In this document: positions 10,797 to 20,363 of the stretch, in pieces
How positions within the stretch are numbered: the first letter of the stretch is position 1
How the letters are laid out: each line of letters begins with the position of its first letter
Assembly: GCA_029245795.1 (NCBI GenBank)
Contig: JAQWOP010000024.1
Span: 1-64,000, forward strand
Direction: 5' to 3'
Source of the DNA: Hyphomicrobiales bacterium
GTDB taxonomy: Bacteria; Pseudomonadota; Alphaproteobacteria; Rhizobiales; TMED25
Length of the DNA stretch: 64,000 nucleotides
Translations under genes and position numbers: made by a program
Notes under the pieces: generated by a model
Seen by the model: only the letters and a program-made list of their open reading frames with translations
Told to the model about the DNA's origin: nothing
Database searches by the model: none

Positions 10797-10837
10797 CGAA
10801 TCAATAGTAAATGATTCGATAATGCGGAACCGAATCA
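10797..10837 (+). promoter_or_regulatory. Three copies of CGAATCA/TGATTCG (each holding a GANTC) in the leader of the histidine kinase gene, just before its Shine-Dalgarno
   Basis: CGAATCA 10797-10803, TGATTCG 10812-10818, CGAATCA 10831-10837, followed by ctaggaggaggaaATG. Function is inferred only. Confidence 0.5.
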
Positions 10838-10850
10838 CTAGGAGGAGGAA

Positions 10851-12701
10851 ATGCAGTTGGAAGAGAACCAACCAGCTGTTAATACACAGGGTAAACTGAA
10901 AGATGTTTGCTTTTCTGTTGGATTAACTACATATTTTATTTTGACATGTTTTTTCATGGCTGGATACGCTGAAACTAGTTCGGCTATTGCTAGTATTGGA
11001 AAAGATAATCTTTTCTTTGGTCTATTCTTTTCAAATTTAATTCTAATTTCTCTTCTATATTTATCAAAGAAATATAATAGAAAAGAAAGAAATTATCTAC
11101 AAAAAGAAGTTTTGATTTCAGAACAGAACTTTAATTTATTATCTAATAAAAAAGAATCTGTTTTCTTTGCTTGGGATATTAATAATAAAAATATTCATAT
11201 TTCAAAAAATAAATTTTCAATCGATAGTATTACTTCAAGAAACGCAATGAAATTTGAAGAATTTATCAAAAAAATATCCAATACAGAAGATACCTTTTAT
11301 CAAATTGCAAATGATATAATAAGTAAAAGTATTTCTTTTATAGATATAGATTTTAAATACCAAACAAATATAAGTGATAAGTGGTATAATTTAAAGGGAG
11401 ATGTCATTCGAGACTCTTCTAACAACCCTTACTTGCTTGGTATCATGATTGACATCACAAGTAATAAAAATCAAGAAATCAACCATAATAAAATACAAGC
11501 AACTCTCGACGAAGTAATCAACTCATTACCAATCTCATTTGTCCTCTGGAATAGTAAAGATCAGTTAGTTATGTGTAATTCTAAATTTAAAGAATTTTAT
11601 TCTTTGGCACCTAGTATAACTAAATCTGGATCATCAAGATCTGAAATACTAAAATTATCAACCAAGTGTGTATTTGAGCAAGATATTACAAACATTGATA
11701 CTAATAGAAGTAAAAATATTAAGGATATAAAAGAAATTCAATTAAGAGATAAAAGATGGTTGCTAACTACAAATATTAAAACTGATTCAGGTTATAATGC
11801 AAGTGTCGGGCTTGATATATCCGATCAAAAGACTAATGAAAATAGGCTACTAGAAAATGAAAATGATCTCATAAATAAGGTAGAAGAATTAGATAACTTA
11901 AGAAGAAAACAAGATATTCAATCCAAACATTTGATTAAACTTGCAGAAAAATATAATACTGAAAAAAATAATTTTGAAGAACAAGAAAATGATAAATCAA
12001 AATTTCTTGTTAATATGAGCCATGAGCTAAGAACACCCTTGAATGCAATTATTGGTTTCTCAGAATTACTTAAAAAGAATAAAATTAATAATTTTGATAA
12101 AGTCAACGAATACGCTAATTATATTCACAGCAGTGGGGCCGAATTACTTGAAATTATTAGCAATATTCAAGATATGTCTCACTTGGAAAAAGAAAATGTT
12201 AAAATCAATAAAAGTGATCAAAAAATAATAGAAATATTAGATGAAGTATTAGAAGAATTTAGCAATGATTTATTCAAAAAAAATATCCAAGTAAAAAATT
12301 ATTTTAATTTCCCAGGTTCACTTTACTGCAATCGAATTGCACTTAAACAAATAATTACAAATGTGATATCTAATTCTATAAAATATAATAAGGAGGCAGG
12401 ATCTATAAGTATTAAGAGTTCCATAGACAATGGTTGGATTAATCTTGAGATAAGTGATAACGGCCATGGCATCGCAAAAGAAAAATTAAATAATATTTTC
12501 AGGCCATTTAATAAATCAAGGAAACTTGCTATTATTAATCAGGAAGGTGCTGGATTAGGATTGCCATTAACCAAATCTTTATTAGACACTCATGATGGTA
12601 CAATTAATATAAATAGCAACCGAGGAAAGGGAACGACTGTAATTATATCTCTTCCCTTAATTTCAGAAAATGCAAATTATAGACCAAGAAAATTAGCCTA
12701 A
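10851..12701 (+). CDS. Membrane-bound PAS-type sensor histidine kinase
   Basis: Two N-terminal hydrophobic segments, PAS-like regions, H-box SHELRTPLNAIIGFSELL, N/G boxes NVISNSIKYN, DNGHGIAKEKL, GAGLGLPLTKSLLDTHDG; strong SD aggaggagg. Confidence 0.92.
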   Translation: MQLEENQPAVNTQGKLKDVCFSVGLTTYFILTCFFMAGYAETSSAIASIGKDNLFFGLFFSNLILISLLYLSKKYNRKERNYLQKEVLISEQNFNLLSNKKESVFFAWDINNKNIHISKNKFSIDSITSRNAMKFEEFIKKISNTEDTFYQIANDIISKSISFIDIDFKYQTNISDKWYNLKGDVIRDSSNNPYLLGIMIDITSNKNQEINHNKIQATLDEVINSLPISFVLWNSKDQLVMCNSKFKEFYSLAPSITKSGSSRSEILKLSTKCVFEQDITNIDTNRSKNIKDIKEIQLRDKRWLLTTNIKTDSGYNASVGLDISDQKTNENRLLENENDLINKVEELDNLRRKQDIQSKHLIKLAEKYNTEKNNFEEQENDKSKFLVNMSHELRTPLNAIIGFSELLKKNKINNFDKVNEYANYIHSSGAELLEIISNIQDMSHLEKENVKINKSDQKIIEILDEVLEEFSNDLFKKNIQVKNYFNFPGSLYCNRIALKQIITNVISNSIKYNKEAGSISIKSSIDNGWINLEISDNGHGIAKEKLNNIFRPFNKSRKLAIINQEGAGLGLPLTKSLLDTHDGTININSNRGKGTTVIISLPLISENANYRPRKLA

Positions 12702-12706
12702 ATTAA

Positions 12707-13096
12707 TTAATCACTACCTCTTCTTTTTATATATAAAATTAATATTCCAATAAATAAAATCACTGAAGGTAAGAACCAGAGTATATATGTATTTCTTTGT
12801 ATTGGCGGTCTCATCAATATGACATCGCCATATTTGGAGTGTATGTCGCTTATTATTTCTTTCTTTTCTTTTCCATTAATAAGTTCTTTATTTATATATA
12901 GCTTAATATCTTTAGAAAAGTTTGAGTTTGACTCAAATATATTTTGACCATCACAAACAAGGCATTTTAATTCCTTACTTATTTCAATAACCTCATTTGA
13001 CATTTCTGTTTCATCTATATTAGAAGCATATATAAATGTAATAGATAATAGATAAATTAATAAGAATTTAATTAATATATAAGGTTTTTTAATCAT
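12707..13096 (-). CDS. ccmH: Cytochrome c-type biogenesis protein CcmH
   Basis: Signal peptide, heme/thiol motif LKCLVCDGQNIFESNS, C-terminal TM segment; adjacent to ccmF. Confidence 0.88.
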   Translation of the reverse strand: MIKKPYILIKFLLIYLLSITFIYASNIDETEMSNEVIEISKELKCLVCDGQNIFESNSNFSKDIKLYINKELINGKEKKEIISDIHSKYGDVILMRPPIQRNTYILWFLPSVILFIGILILYIKRRGSD

Positions 13097-15041
13097 GAGT
13101 AAGCCTAATAAATTGAATCCTAATTAAAACTGACCCAACTAAACCTATAACCATTAAAAAACTTCCTAGCCATATCATTCTTACAAAAGGTTTATAAGAT
13201 ATCATTGCATATATATAATTTTCTTGTACTTCTCCAACAGTTATAAATACATGACTTGTATTATGCCTAAATATACCTGCTTCTGTTGTGATATCTCCGC
13301 TATTTCTAAAAAACCTTTTCTTTGGAATAATCTCACCAATCTTTTTATTATCTAATAATATTGTAAAACTAAGCAAAAGATCATCATAATTATCTCCAAT
13401 ATCAGAAGAAAGACCATCATATTGCAAAGAATATCTGTTAATGTCAGATATTTCACCTATTGAAATCTTTATCTCCTTCTGTTCGGAATAACTTGATGCG
13501 GCTGCTACACCAATTATTAAGACTCCAAATCCTACATGTGAAATTCTGCTACCAATTTTCTGAATATTGATATTTTTGATATTATATAATATTAGATCTA
13601 CAATATTTTTATCTTCGCGGCGGTTGTTATTTGGAAGCAAATCTACAAGCGAATTAATAATGATCCAACCACCTAAACTAATAATAAATATACTTAAATT
13701 AAAAGTTTGACCTTCAATAAGAACCTGTAAAATAATAACTAATGAAATTGTAAGTATTGCAGACATATATATTCTATTTATTGCCTGAGTATTAACATGA
13801 CCCTTCCATGGCAAGTTTGGTCCGATTGGCATTAAAAGTGCAAGAAAAAATGTTATGGGAATAAAAATAGTATTGAAGTATTGCGGACCCACAGTTATTA
13901 CTTCATTAGTTATACTTTCTAATAGAAGCGGATAAATTGTTCCAAAAAAAACAACAAAACAGGATAACATCAATAAATAATTATTGAATAATATAAAAGT
14001 TCCTTTTCTAAATATAAAGAAATTATTCTTTTCCTTATTTTCAGATAAATTTATTATAAAAATTGAAAGAGAACAAATCACAAAAAATGACATAATAACT
14101 AAAATCCACAAACCTCTTTGTGGATCTGAAGCAAAGGAATGTACGGAAGTTAGTATACCAGACCTCACTAAGAAAGTGCCCATAAGACTGAATGAAAAAG
14201 TTAATATTGCCAAAAGCAAAGTCCAATCTTTATGGCGTCCAATTGACCTATATATGATCAAAGAGTGCATTAAAGCAGTGCCTGTAATCCATGGTAATAA
14301 TGAAGCATTCTCAACTGGGTCCCAAAACCACCAACCTCCCCAGCCTAACTCATAATAAGCCCACCAAGAACCTATAGTAATCCCTAAAGTTAAAGTGCAC
14401 CAAGATAAGTAAACCCATTTCTGAACCCATCTTGTCCAAACATTATTCAAATCTTTGTCTAGCATAGCAGCTATTGAATAAGAAAAAACAACAGAGAAAC
14501 CAACATAACCCATATATAATAAAGGGGGGTGTATTATCAAACCCGGATCCTGTAATAATGAATTAAGTCCAACTCCATCATATGGCACTGGATGCTGCAA
14601 AGTAAATGGATTCGATGTGAATATGATAAATAATAGAAAAGCTAGAGTGATTGAAGATTGAACAAAAAGAACATTAAGAATATTCTTCTTTGGTACATCT
14701 CTATCAATAACAACAACTAAAAAACTATAAAAAGCTAGGATTAGAACCCATAAAAGTATTGAGCCTTCATGATTTCCCCAAACACCAGTAATTTTATATA
14801 TAAGAGGCTTATTAAGCTCAGAATTTTGCCACACGTTGAGTAAAGAAAAATCAGAAGTTATATAAGCATATGTTAAAATTAAATATGAAAAAAAAATAAA
14901 TAGGAACTGAGCTACTATAAAAAAACTAGAGTATTTATATTTCCTATCAACCTTAATCCTCAAAACTTTTGAGTATATTATAGCTGCCAAAGCCGCAGCA
15001 GTTGCTAAATATAATAATAAATTGCCATATAAACCAATCAT
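13089..15041 (-). CDS. ccmF: Heme lyase CcmF
   Basis: WGNHEGSILLWVLIL, LLQDPGLIIHPPLLYMGYVGFSV, ELGWGGWWFWDPVENASLLPWI. Confidence 0.97.
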   Translation of the reverse strand: MIGLYGNLLLYLATAAALAAIIYSKVLRIKVDRKYKYSSFFIVAQFLFIFFSYLILTYAYITSDFSLLNVWQNSELNKPLIYKITGVWGNHEGSILLWVLILAFYSFLVVVIDRDVPKKNILNVLFVQSSITLAFLLFIIFTSNPFTLQHPVPYDGVGLNSLLQDPGLIIHPPLLYMGYVGFSVVFSYSIAAMLDKDLNNVWTRWVQKWVYLSWCTLTLGITIGSWWAYYELGWGGWWFWDPVENASLLPWITGTALMHSLIIYRSIGRHKDWTLLLAILTFSFSLMGTFLVRSGILTSVHSFASDPQRGLWILVIMSFFVICSLSIFIINLSENKEKNNFFIFRKGTFILFNNYLLMLSCFVVFFGTIYPLLLESITNEVITVGPQYFNTIFIPITFFLALLMPIGPNLPWKGHVNTQAINRIYMSAILTISLVIILQVLIEGQTFNLSIFIISLGGWIIINSLVDLLPNNNRREDKNIVDLILYNIKNINIQKIGSRISHVGFGVLIIGVAAASSYSEQKEIKISIGEISDINRYSLQYDGLSSDIGDNYDDLLLSFTILLDNKKIGEIIPKKRFFRNSGDITTEAGIFRHNTSHVFITVGEVQENYIYAMISYKPFVRMIWLGSFLMVIGLVGSVLIRIQFIRLTHD

Positions 15042-15079
15042 TTTTATTTATACTTCATTATTAAAAAATTTTATATAGT

Positions 15080-15490
15080 TTACTTATTTCTGATACTTTC
15101 ATAAACTTCTTTTGGCATATAATTTTCATCGTGTTTTGCTAGGATTTTTGTAGCAATAAATTTATCTAACTTAAAACTACCCTCAGCTATAACCCCTTGT
15201 TTTTCTCTAAACAAATCTGGCAATATTCCTTGATAAATAACTTTAATTTCTTCCAAGTTATCAGTAATTACAAATTCAACAATTAGTTTATCTGCCTTAG
15301 TAAGACTATTCTCTTTGACTAAACCGCCTATTCTTATTAATTTATTTGAAGTCTGTATTTCTTTTATATCGCTTGGAGAATAAAAATAAATAATGTTTTC
15401 TTCTAATGCTCTTATAATCAAACCTATAGCAATTACAAATGTAAATAATATTGTTAAAACAAAAATGAGTCTTTTGATTTTTTTATTCAT
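15080..15490 (-). CDS. ccmE: Cytochrome c-type biogenesis heme chaperone CcmE
   Basis: N-terminal TM, IRIGGLVKENS, VIYQGILPDLFREKQGVIAEG, ILAKHDENYMPKEV with the heme-binding HDENY. Confidence 0.95.
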   Translation of the reverse strand: MNKKIKRLIFVLTILFTFVIAIGLIIRALEENIIYFYSPSDIKEIQTSNKLIRIGGLVKENSLTKADKLIVEFVITDNLEEIKVIYQGILPDLFREKQGVIAEGSFKLDKFIATKILAKHDENYMPKEVYESIRNK

Positions 15491-15927
15491 TTTGATTCTA
15501 TCTTACTTGTAATGTAATCCTCGTAATCGTTCTGTTTAACTTCACTTTCACTTGTGACATCAGATGATATAATTGAATTACCAGATTCATGAATAGTACT
15601 ATAACTTCCAGAAATTAAATGGTGCCAATTAGGTAAGTCCTTTCTTTCTGATATTAACTTATAGGCGCAGGTATTTGGGAGCCAATTGAGCGAACTTATA
15701 TTATCAACTGTTAATTTGATACAATCTTTCACATATTTATGTCTGGCACTATAATTTTTACAATTACATTTTTTTATATCAAATAGTTTACATACCAAGG
15801 ATGTATCGAATAGTTGATTAGAGATTTCATCATGTAACTTTAACGAACAACATTTTCCACATCTATCACAAAGCGACTCCCATTCCTTGGAGTTCATTTC
15901 ATTGAGTTGTTTTTCTTTCCAGAACAT
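15487..15927 (-). CDS. YcgN/UPF0260-like cysteine cluster protein
   Basis: FWKEKQLNEMNSKEWESLCDRCGKCCSLKLHDE, CKLFDIKKCNCKNYSARHK, LPNTCAYKLISERKDLPNWHHLISG. Confidence 0.88.
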   Translation of the reverse strand: MFWKEKQLNEMNSKEWESLCDRCGKCCSLKLHDEISNQLFDTSLVCKLFDIKKCNCKNYSARHKYVKDCIKLTVDNISSLNWLPNTCAYKLISERKDLPNWHHLISGSYSTIHESGNSIISSDVTSESEVKQNDYEDYITSKIESK

Positions 15928-16032
15928 TAAATTAGATATTAATAATTATATTTGGTAATTAAAATAATTTAAAAATCATATACTATAAGATTGTATATAT
16001 TAATACACTTATTTTATTAAATATAATAGACT

Positions 16033-16479
16033 ATGAACATGACAAATATCGATGAAATAATTGAAAATATGGAATTCCTGGACAATTGGGAAGATAAGTA
16101 CAAATATATAATAGAGTTAGGTCAAGCTATTAATGATTTCCCTGAGGATTTAAGAAATAATAAAACAAAAGTCAACGGATGTGTAAGTCAAGTCTGGTTA
16201 TTTTCCTCAACTTCTAAGAATTCTAGAAATGAGAAACTAATAAAGTTTATTGGGGATAGCGATGCTTTCATTGTAAAAGGGCTTATCGCTATTCTAATTT
16301 CAATTTATACGAATAAAAAACCTGAAGAAATACTAGAGATAAACCCTGAGGATATTTTTAAAAAATTTGGTTTAGAGACACATTTATCTCCACAACGCTC
16401 GAATGGTTTATTATCAATGATTGAAAGAATAAAGAATGATGCAAGGGAAAACGTTTATATTGGAACCAACGAATTATGA
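16033..16479 (+). CDS. sufE: SufE-family cysteine desulfuration protein
   Basis: DKYKYIIELGQAI, NKVNGCVSQVWLF, GDSDAFIVKGLIAILI, GLETHLSPQRSNGLLSMIERIK. Confidence 0.93.
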   Translation: MNMTNIDEIIENMEFLDNWEDKYKYIIELGQAINDFPEDLRNNKTKVNGCVSQVWLFSSTSKNSRNEKLIKFIGDSDAFIVKGLIAILISIYTNKKPEEILEINPEDIFKKFGLETHLSPQRSNGLLSMIERIKNDARENVYIGTNEL

Positions 16480-16973
16480 ATAAATCCATATTAATTTTAG
16501 TTCAAATAATAATATTATTCCTTTTCTGGTACTTGTTATCTGGAAAGAATGGAATTCTCTTACTCTCAATTGGAGCTATATGCTCGATCATTATCGTATT
16601 TTATCTTCTTAAAATAAGGATGATAGATGATGAGTCGCTACCAATAAAAATATTACCAAAAGCAATTTATTATTGGATCTGGTTATATAAAGAAATGATT
16701 TTATCAAGTATTTATATTTCAAAACTTATTTTATTTCCTAGATTAAATATATCTCCACAATATTTTAAAATTAAATCAAAACAAAAATCTACAATGGGTT
16801 TCAATATTTATGCAAATTCGATTACTTTAACACCTGGAACAATCTCTGTAATAATAAATAACTCAAATAAAGAAATAGATGTTCACTCAATTTCTAAAGA
16901 TACAAAAACTTCATTGTTGAAGAGTGAAATGGATAATAAGATTAAAAAATTAATGGGTGATAATGATATTTAA
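16476..16973 (+). CDS. mnhE: Mrp/Mnh-type Na+/H+ antiporter subunit E
   Basis: MnhE-like hydrophobic N-terminus and NSITLTPGTISVII; followed by F and G subunits. Confidence 0.87.
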   Translation: MNKSILILVQIIILFLFWYLLSGKNGILLLSIGAICSIIIVFYLLKIRMIDDESLPIKILPKAIYYWIWLYKEMILSSIYISKLILFPRLNISPQYFKIKSKQKSTMGFNIYANSITLTPGTISVIINNSNKEIDVHSISKDTKTSLLKSEMDNKIKKLMGDNDI

Positions 16974-17235
16974 TATAATAATTTTTATAATTTCTATTGC
17001 TCTCTTATTATCTCTATTCAGAGCACTTATTGGGCCAACTATATTTGATCGTCTTCTCGCAGCTAATATCATTGGAACTACAACAGTCCTATTTCTTGTA
17101 ATTTATGGCTTTCTTTCAGGTAGAACAGACTTCTTGGATATAGCTATCACATATATTCTATTAAACCTCATTGGGACCTTTGCTGTTTTAAAATATTTTA
17201 GATACGGCACACTTAGTCATGGTGAGGAGGAATAA
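16957..17235 (+). CDS. mnhF: Mrp/Mnh-type antiporter subunit F
   Basis: FRALIGPTIFDRLLAANIIGT, DFLDIAITYILLNLIGTFAVLKYF. Confidence 0.9.
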   Translation: MIMIFNIIIFIISIALLLSLFRALIGPTIFDRLLAANIIGTTTVLFLVIYGFLSGRTDFLDIAITYILLNLIGTFAVLKYFRYGTLSHGEEE

Positions 17236-17240
17236 AAGAA

Positions 17241-17564
17241 ATGCTTGAAACAATTCAGATTATAATAGCTTATATTCTACTCATTATTGGATCATTATTC
17301 CTTCTTATTGGAGCTGTTGGACTGATTAGAATGCCAGATGTTTTTACAAGAATGCACGCAGTTTCCGTAATGGAGTCAACTGGAGCAAGTTTAATTATCA
17401 TTGGACTAATTATATACTCAGGTTTTAATTCCGTTTCTCTAAAATTAATTGTGATTCTTCTCGCAGTAATCTTCATATCCTCGGTTGCAACTCATGCCCT
17501 TGCAAGAGCATGCATCCATGATGGTATAAAACCACTAAAAATTTCTAGGGGGAAAGAACAATAG
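17241..17564 (+). CDS. mnhG: Mrp/Mnh-type antiporter subunit G
   Basis: LIGAVGLIRMPDVFTRMHAVSVMESTGASLIIIGL; ATHALARACIHDGIKP. Confidence 0.93.
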   Translation: MLETIQIIIAYILLIIGSLFLLIGAVGLIRMPDVFTRMHAVSVMESTGASLIIIGLIIYSGFNSVSLKLIVILLAVIFISSVATHALARACIHDGIKPLKISRGKEQ

Positions 17565-17572
17565 AAATATAT

Positions 17573-18091
17573 TTGAATATGGTCATTTTATCACTAATGG
17601 CAATTACAACTATTGGAATAATTAAATTAAGGAATCTTTTTAGCGTAGTTATATTGAGCACAATATATAGTTTCTTAATGGCTTCTTTATTACTTATATT
17701 TGATGCTGTAGACGTGGCCCTTACAGAAGCAGCAGTAGGGGCGGGAATATCTACAGTTTTAATGCTAAGCGTTTTACATTACACAAAAAGAAATGAAGAA
17801 AAACCCAAACATAGTTCAATTTTAGCTATCTTAGTATGCATTACTGTGGGCGGCTTACTAATATATGGGACATATGGTTTGCCAGCTTTTGGAGCTGCTA
17901 ACACACCTCTTCATACTCATGTTAGTAGTCAATATCTCTTAAGATCTCTTCCTGAAACAGGAGTTCCGAATGTTGTGACTTCGGTATTAGCTAGCTATCG
18001 AGGTTTTGATACACTTGGAGAAGTTATAGTTGTCTTCACTGCTGCAATTGGCGTTATTTCTCTATTAAGAAAAGATCAGCGAGAGAATTAA
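17573..18091 (+). CDS. DUF4040/MbhE-like subunit, equivalent to the MrpA C-terminal region
   Basis: LRNLFSVVILSTIYSFLMASLLLIFDAVDVALTEAAVGAGISTVLML; FDTLGEVIVVFTAAIGVISLLR. Confidence 0.78.
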   Translation: MNMVILSLMAITTIGIIKLRNLFSVVILSTIYSFLMASLLLIFDAVDVALTEAAVGAGISTVLMLSVLHYTKRNEEKPKHSSILAILVCITVGGLLIYGTYGLPAFGAANTPLHTHVSSQYLLRSLPETGVPNVVTSVLASYRGFDTLGEVIVVFTAAIGVISLLRKDQREN

Positions 18092-18097
18092 ATAAGA

Positions 18098-18517
18098 ATG
18101 AGATTAGATTTACTTATAAGAATTTCAGCAAAGATATTTATACCATTTATTATGGTTTTCGCCTTTTATGTACAATTTCATGGAGACTATGGACCTGGTG
18201 GTGGCTTTCAGGCAGGCGTAATATTTGCTGCATCTATAATTCTTTATACCATTATATTTGGATCTAAAAAGGCCCAAAAAGACTTTCCAGCAATAGTCTT
18301 TCATTCAATGATACCGATTGGAGTTATAATATTTTCTGGAACAGGTTTGTTAAGTGTATTTAATGGTTACAACTTTCTGGATTATGATGCGCTTTCCCAC
18401 TATCCAAAACATGGCCAACATATTGGAATTATTGCAATAGAAATTGGAGTTTTTGTAACTGTTATTGGAGCTATGGTATCAATATTTTATGCATTTGTGT
18501 CAAGAGGAAGTAAATGA
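18098..18517 (+). CDS. mnhB: Mrp/Mnh-type antiporter subunit B
   Basis: FAFYVQFHGDYGPGGGFQAGVIFAASIILY, LDYDALSHYPKHGQHIGIIAIEIGVFVTV. Confidence 0.92.
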   Translation: MRLDLLIRISAKIFIPFIMVFAFYVQFHGDYGPGGGFQAGVIFAASIILYTIIFGSKKAQKDFPAIVFHSMIPIGVIIFSGTGLLSVFNGYNFLDYDALSHYPKHGQHIGIIAIEIGVFVTVIGAMVSIFYAFVSRGSK

Positions 18518-18873
18518 ACATTGTATCAAATTTAATATCTTCATATAACTATTATATAATAATCTTTCTGATGATTAGTGGTTTGTTTATTGTTGTAGCA
18601 AGAGGAAATATGATGAAGAAACTCGTTGGATTAGCTCTCTTTCAAACCTCTGTATACATACTATACATTTCTCCTGGAAAAATATTAAATGGAACAGCCC
18701 CTATATTAAGAGATGATTTTACAATATATTCTAGTCCCTTCCCTCATGTTCTAATTCTTACAGCAATTGTTGTTGGTATAGCCACACTATCTCTTGGTTT
18801 AGCTTTAGTCATTAGAATAAATGAAGAGTTTGGCACAATTGAAGAAGATAAATTATTTGAAGAAGAGCTCTGA
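18514..18873 (+). CDS. mnhC: Mrp/Mnh-type antiporter subunit C (NuoK-like)
   Basis: GNMMKKLVGLALFQTSVYILYIS, DPFPHVLILTAIVVGIATLSLGLALVIRI-like (SPFPHVLILTAIVVGIATLSLGLALVIRI). Confidence 0.92.
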   Translation: MNIVSNLISSYNYYIIIFLMISGLFIVVARGNMMKKLVGLALFQTSVYILYISPGKILNGTAPILRDDFTIYSSPFPHVLILTAIVVGIATLSLGLALVIRINEEFGTIEEDKLFEEEL

Positions 18874-18875
18874 TT

Positions 18876-20363
18876 ATGACTGAACATTTACCAGCAATTC
18901 AAGTAATGATCCCAATTGTAGGATCGCTATTGATAATGCTCATAAGAAATAACACCCTTAACTGGTTAATAGGAGTATTGTCTTGCCTTTCTGTTGTTTT
19001 TTGTTCCATAACTCTCTACTCAAAAGTAGCAATCAGTGGAGCTATTTCATATGCAATGGGAGGATGGGAACCACCTGTTGGAATTGAATATAGAATTGAT
19101 GAATTAAATGCATTATTTATCGTTATGATATCATTAGCTTCTTGCATTATTATTCTTTATGCCAAGAATAGCTTAAATAATGAAATTAGAGCGAATAAGA
19201 TATCTGTTTTTTATTCAATGTATCTTTTGTGCCTTGCGGGTTTAATTGGAATATTATCGACTGGTGACGCCTTTAATGCATTTGTCTTTTTAGAAATATC
19301 CTCCCTAGCTACATATATCATGATATCAATCGGCCAAGATAAAAGAGCCTTAGTGGCTGCTTATCAGTATTTGATAATGGGAACAATTGGAGCAACACTT
19401 TATGTAATTGGCGTTGGATTAATTTTTGTAATTACGGGAAGCTTAAATTTAGTCGATATTGCATCAAGAATAAATGATATTGAATTGATGAGACCACTTT
19501 ATGCTTCACTTGCATTCATTACAGTTGGGATAGCATTAAAAATAGCTCTTTTCCCATTACATGCATGGTTACCAAATGCCTATGCCTATTCACCATCTGT
19601 TGGTACAGCATTTCTTGCATCTACAGCGACTAAAGTGGCTATATATCTATTATTGAAATATCTTTACCTTGTTTTTGGCTATAATATAATCTACTCCAAT
19701 CCTCTATTTATGATTGTAATAATTGCTTTATCATTAGCTGCCATGTTTGGTGCATCAATTATTGCAATATTTCAAAGTAATATAAAAAAATTATTTGCAT
19801 ACTCTTCTGTAGCTCAAATTGGATATATTACGTTAGGATTGGGTATTGCAAATTATAATGGATTAATTGGTTCAACAGTTCATATAATTAACCACTCGAT
19901 AATTAAAGCCGCAATATTTTTAGCAATTGGATGTGTGGTTTATAAAACAAAAGAAACAAGCATTAAAAAACTTGCTGGACTTGGAAGAACTATGCCTCTC
20001 ATAGCTACCTGTCTCACAATATCATCTATTAGTTTGATTGGTGTCCCTGGAACTGTTGGTTTTATATCAAAATGGTATCTTGTCTTGGGTGCAATCGAAC
20101 AAGGATGGTGGCTTGTTGTAATATCTCTTGCTATTAGTTCTCTATTAGCCCTTATTTATGTAGGTAGAGTAATTGAATTAATATGGTTTCATGAGCCCGA
20201 GAAGAATATCATTGTTATTAAAGAAAAATTGCCAAAAGAGATGGTTATTATAACAATTATTCTCACTCTCGCCACAATATATTTTGGAATAGATATCAGG
20301 CTTACTGCAGATCTTGCAAAAGTTGCAGTAGAAAATGTTCTTCTAGCTGGTGATATATTATGA
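18876..20363 (+). CDS. mnhD: Mrp/Mnh-type antiporter subunit D (NuoL/M/N-like)
   Basis: YRIDELNALFIVMI, ALFPLHAWLPNAYAYSPSVGTAFLASTATKVAIY, LFAYSSVAQIGYI. Confidence 0.93.
   Translation: MTEHLPAIQVMIPIVGSLLIMLIRNNTLNWLIGVLSCLSVVFCSITLYSKVAISGAISYAMGGWEPPVGIEYRIDELNALFIVMISLASCIIILYAKNSLNNEIRANKISVFYSMYLLCLAGLIGILSTGDAFNAFVFLEISSLATYIMISIGQDKRALVAAYQYLIMGTIGATLYVIGVGLIFVITGSLNLVDIASRINDIELMRPLYASLAFITVGIALKIALFPLHAWLPNAYAYSPSVGTAFLASTATKVAIYLLLKYLYLVFGYNIIYSNPLFMIVIIALSLAAMFGASIIAIFQSNIKKLFAYSSVAQIGYITLGLGIANYNGLIGSTVHIINHSIIKAAIFLAIGCVVYKTKETSIKKLAGLGRTMPLIATCLTISSISLIGVPGTVGFISKWYLVLGAIEQGWWLVVISLAISSLLALIYVGRVIELIWFHEPEKNIIVIKEKLPKEMVIITIILTLATIYFGIDIRLTADLAKVAVENVLLAGDIL

Noticed and set aside
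13984-14355. 123-aa plus-strand ORF
   Set aside because: Antisense shadow of ccmF with no family motifs.
12707-15490. Apparent absence of ccmG/ccmI around ccmE-ccmF-ccmH
   Set aside because: Alphaproteobacterial ccm genes are often dispersed, so absence within this window is not evidence of loss.
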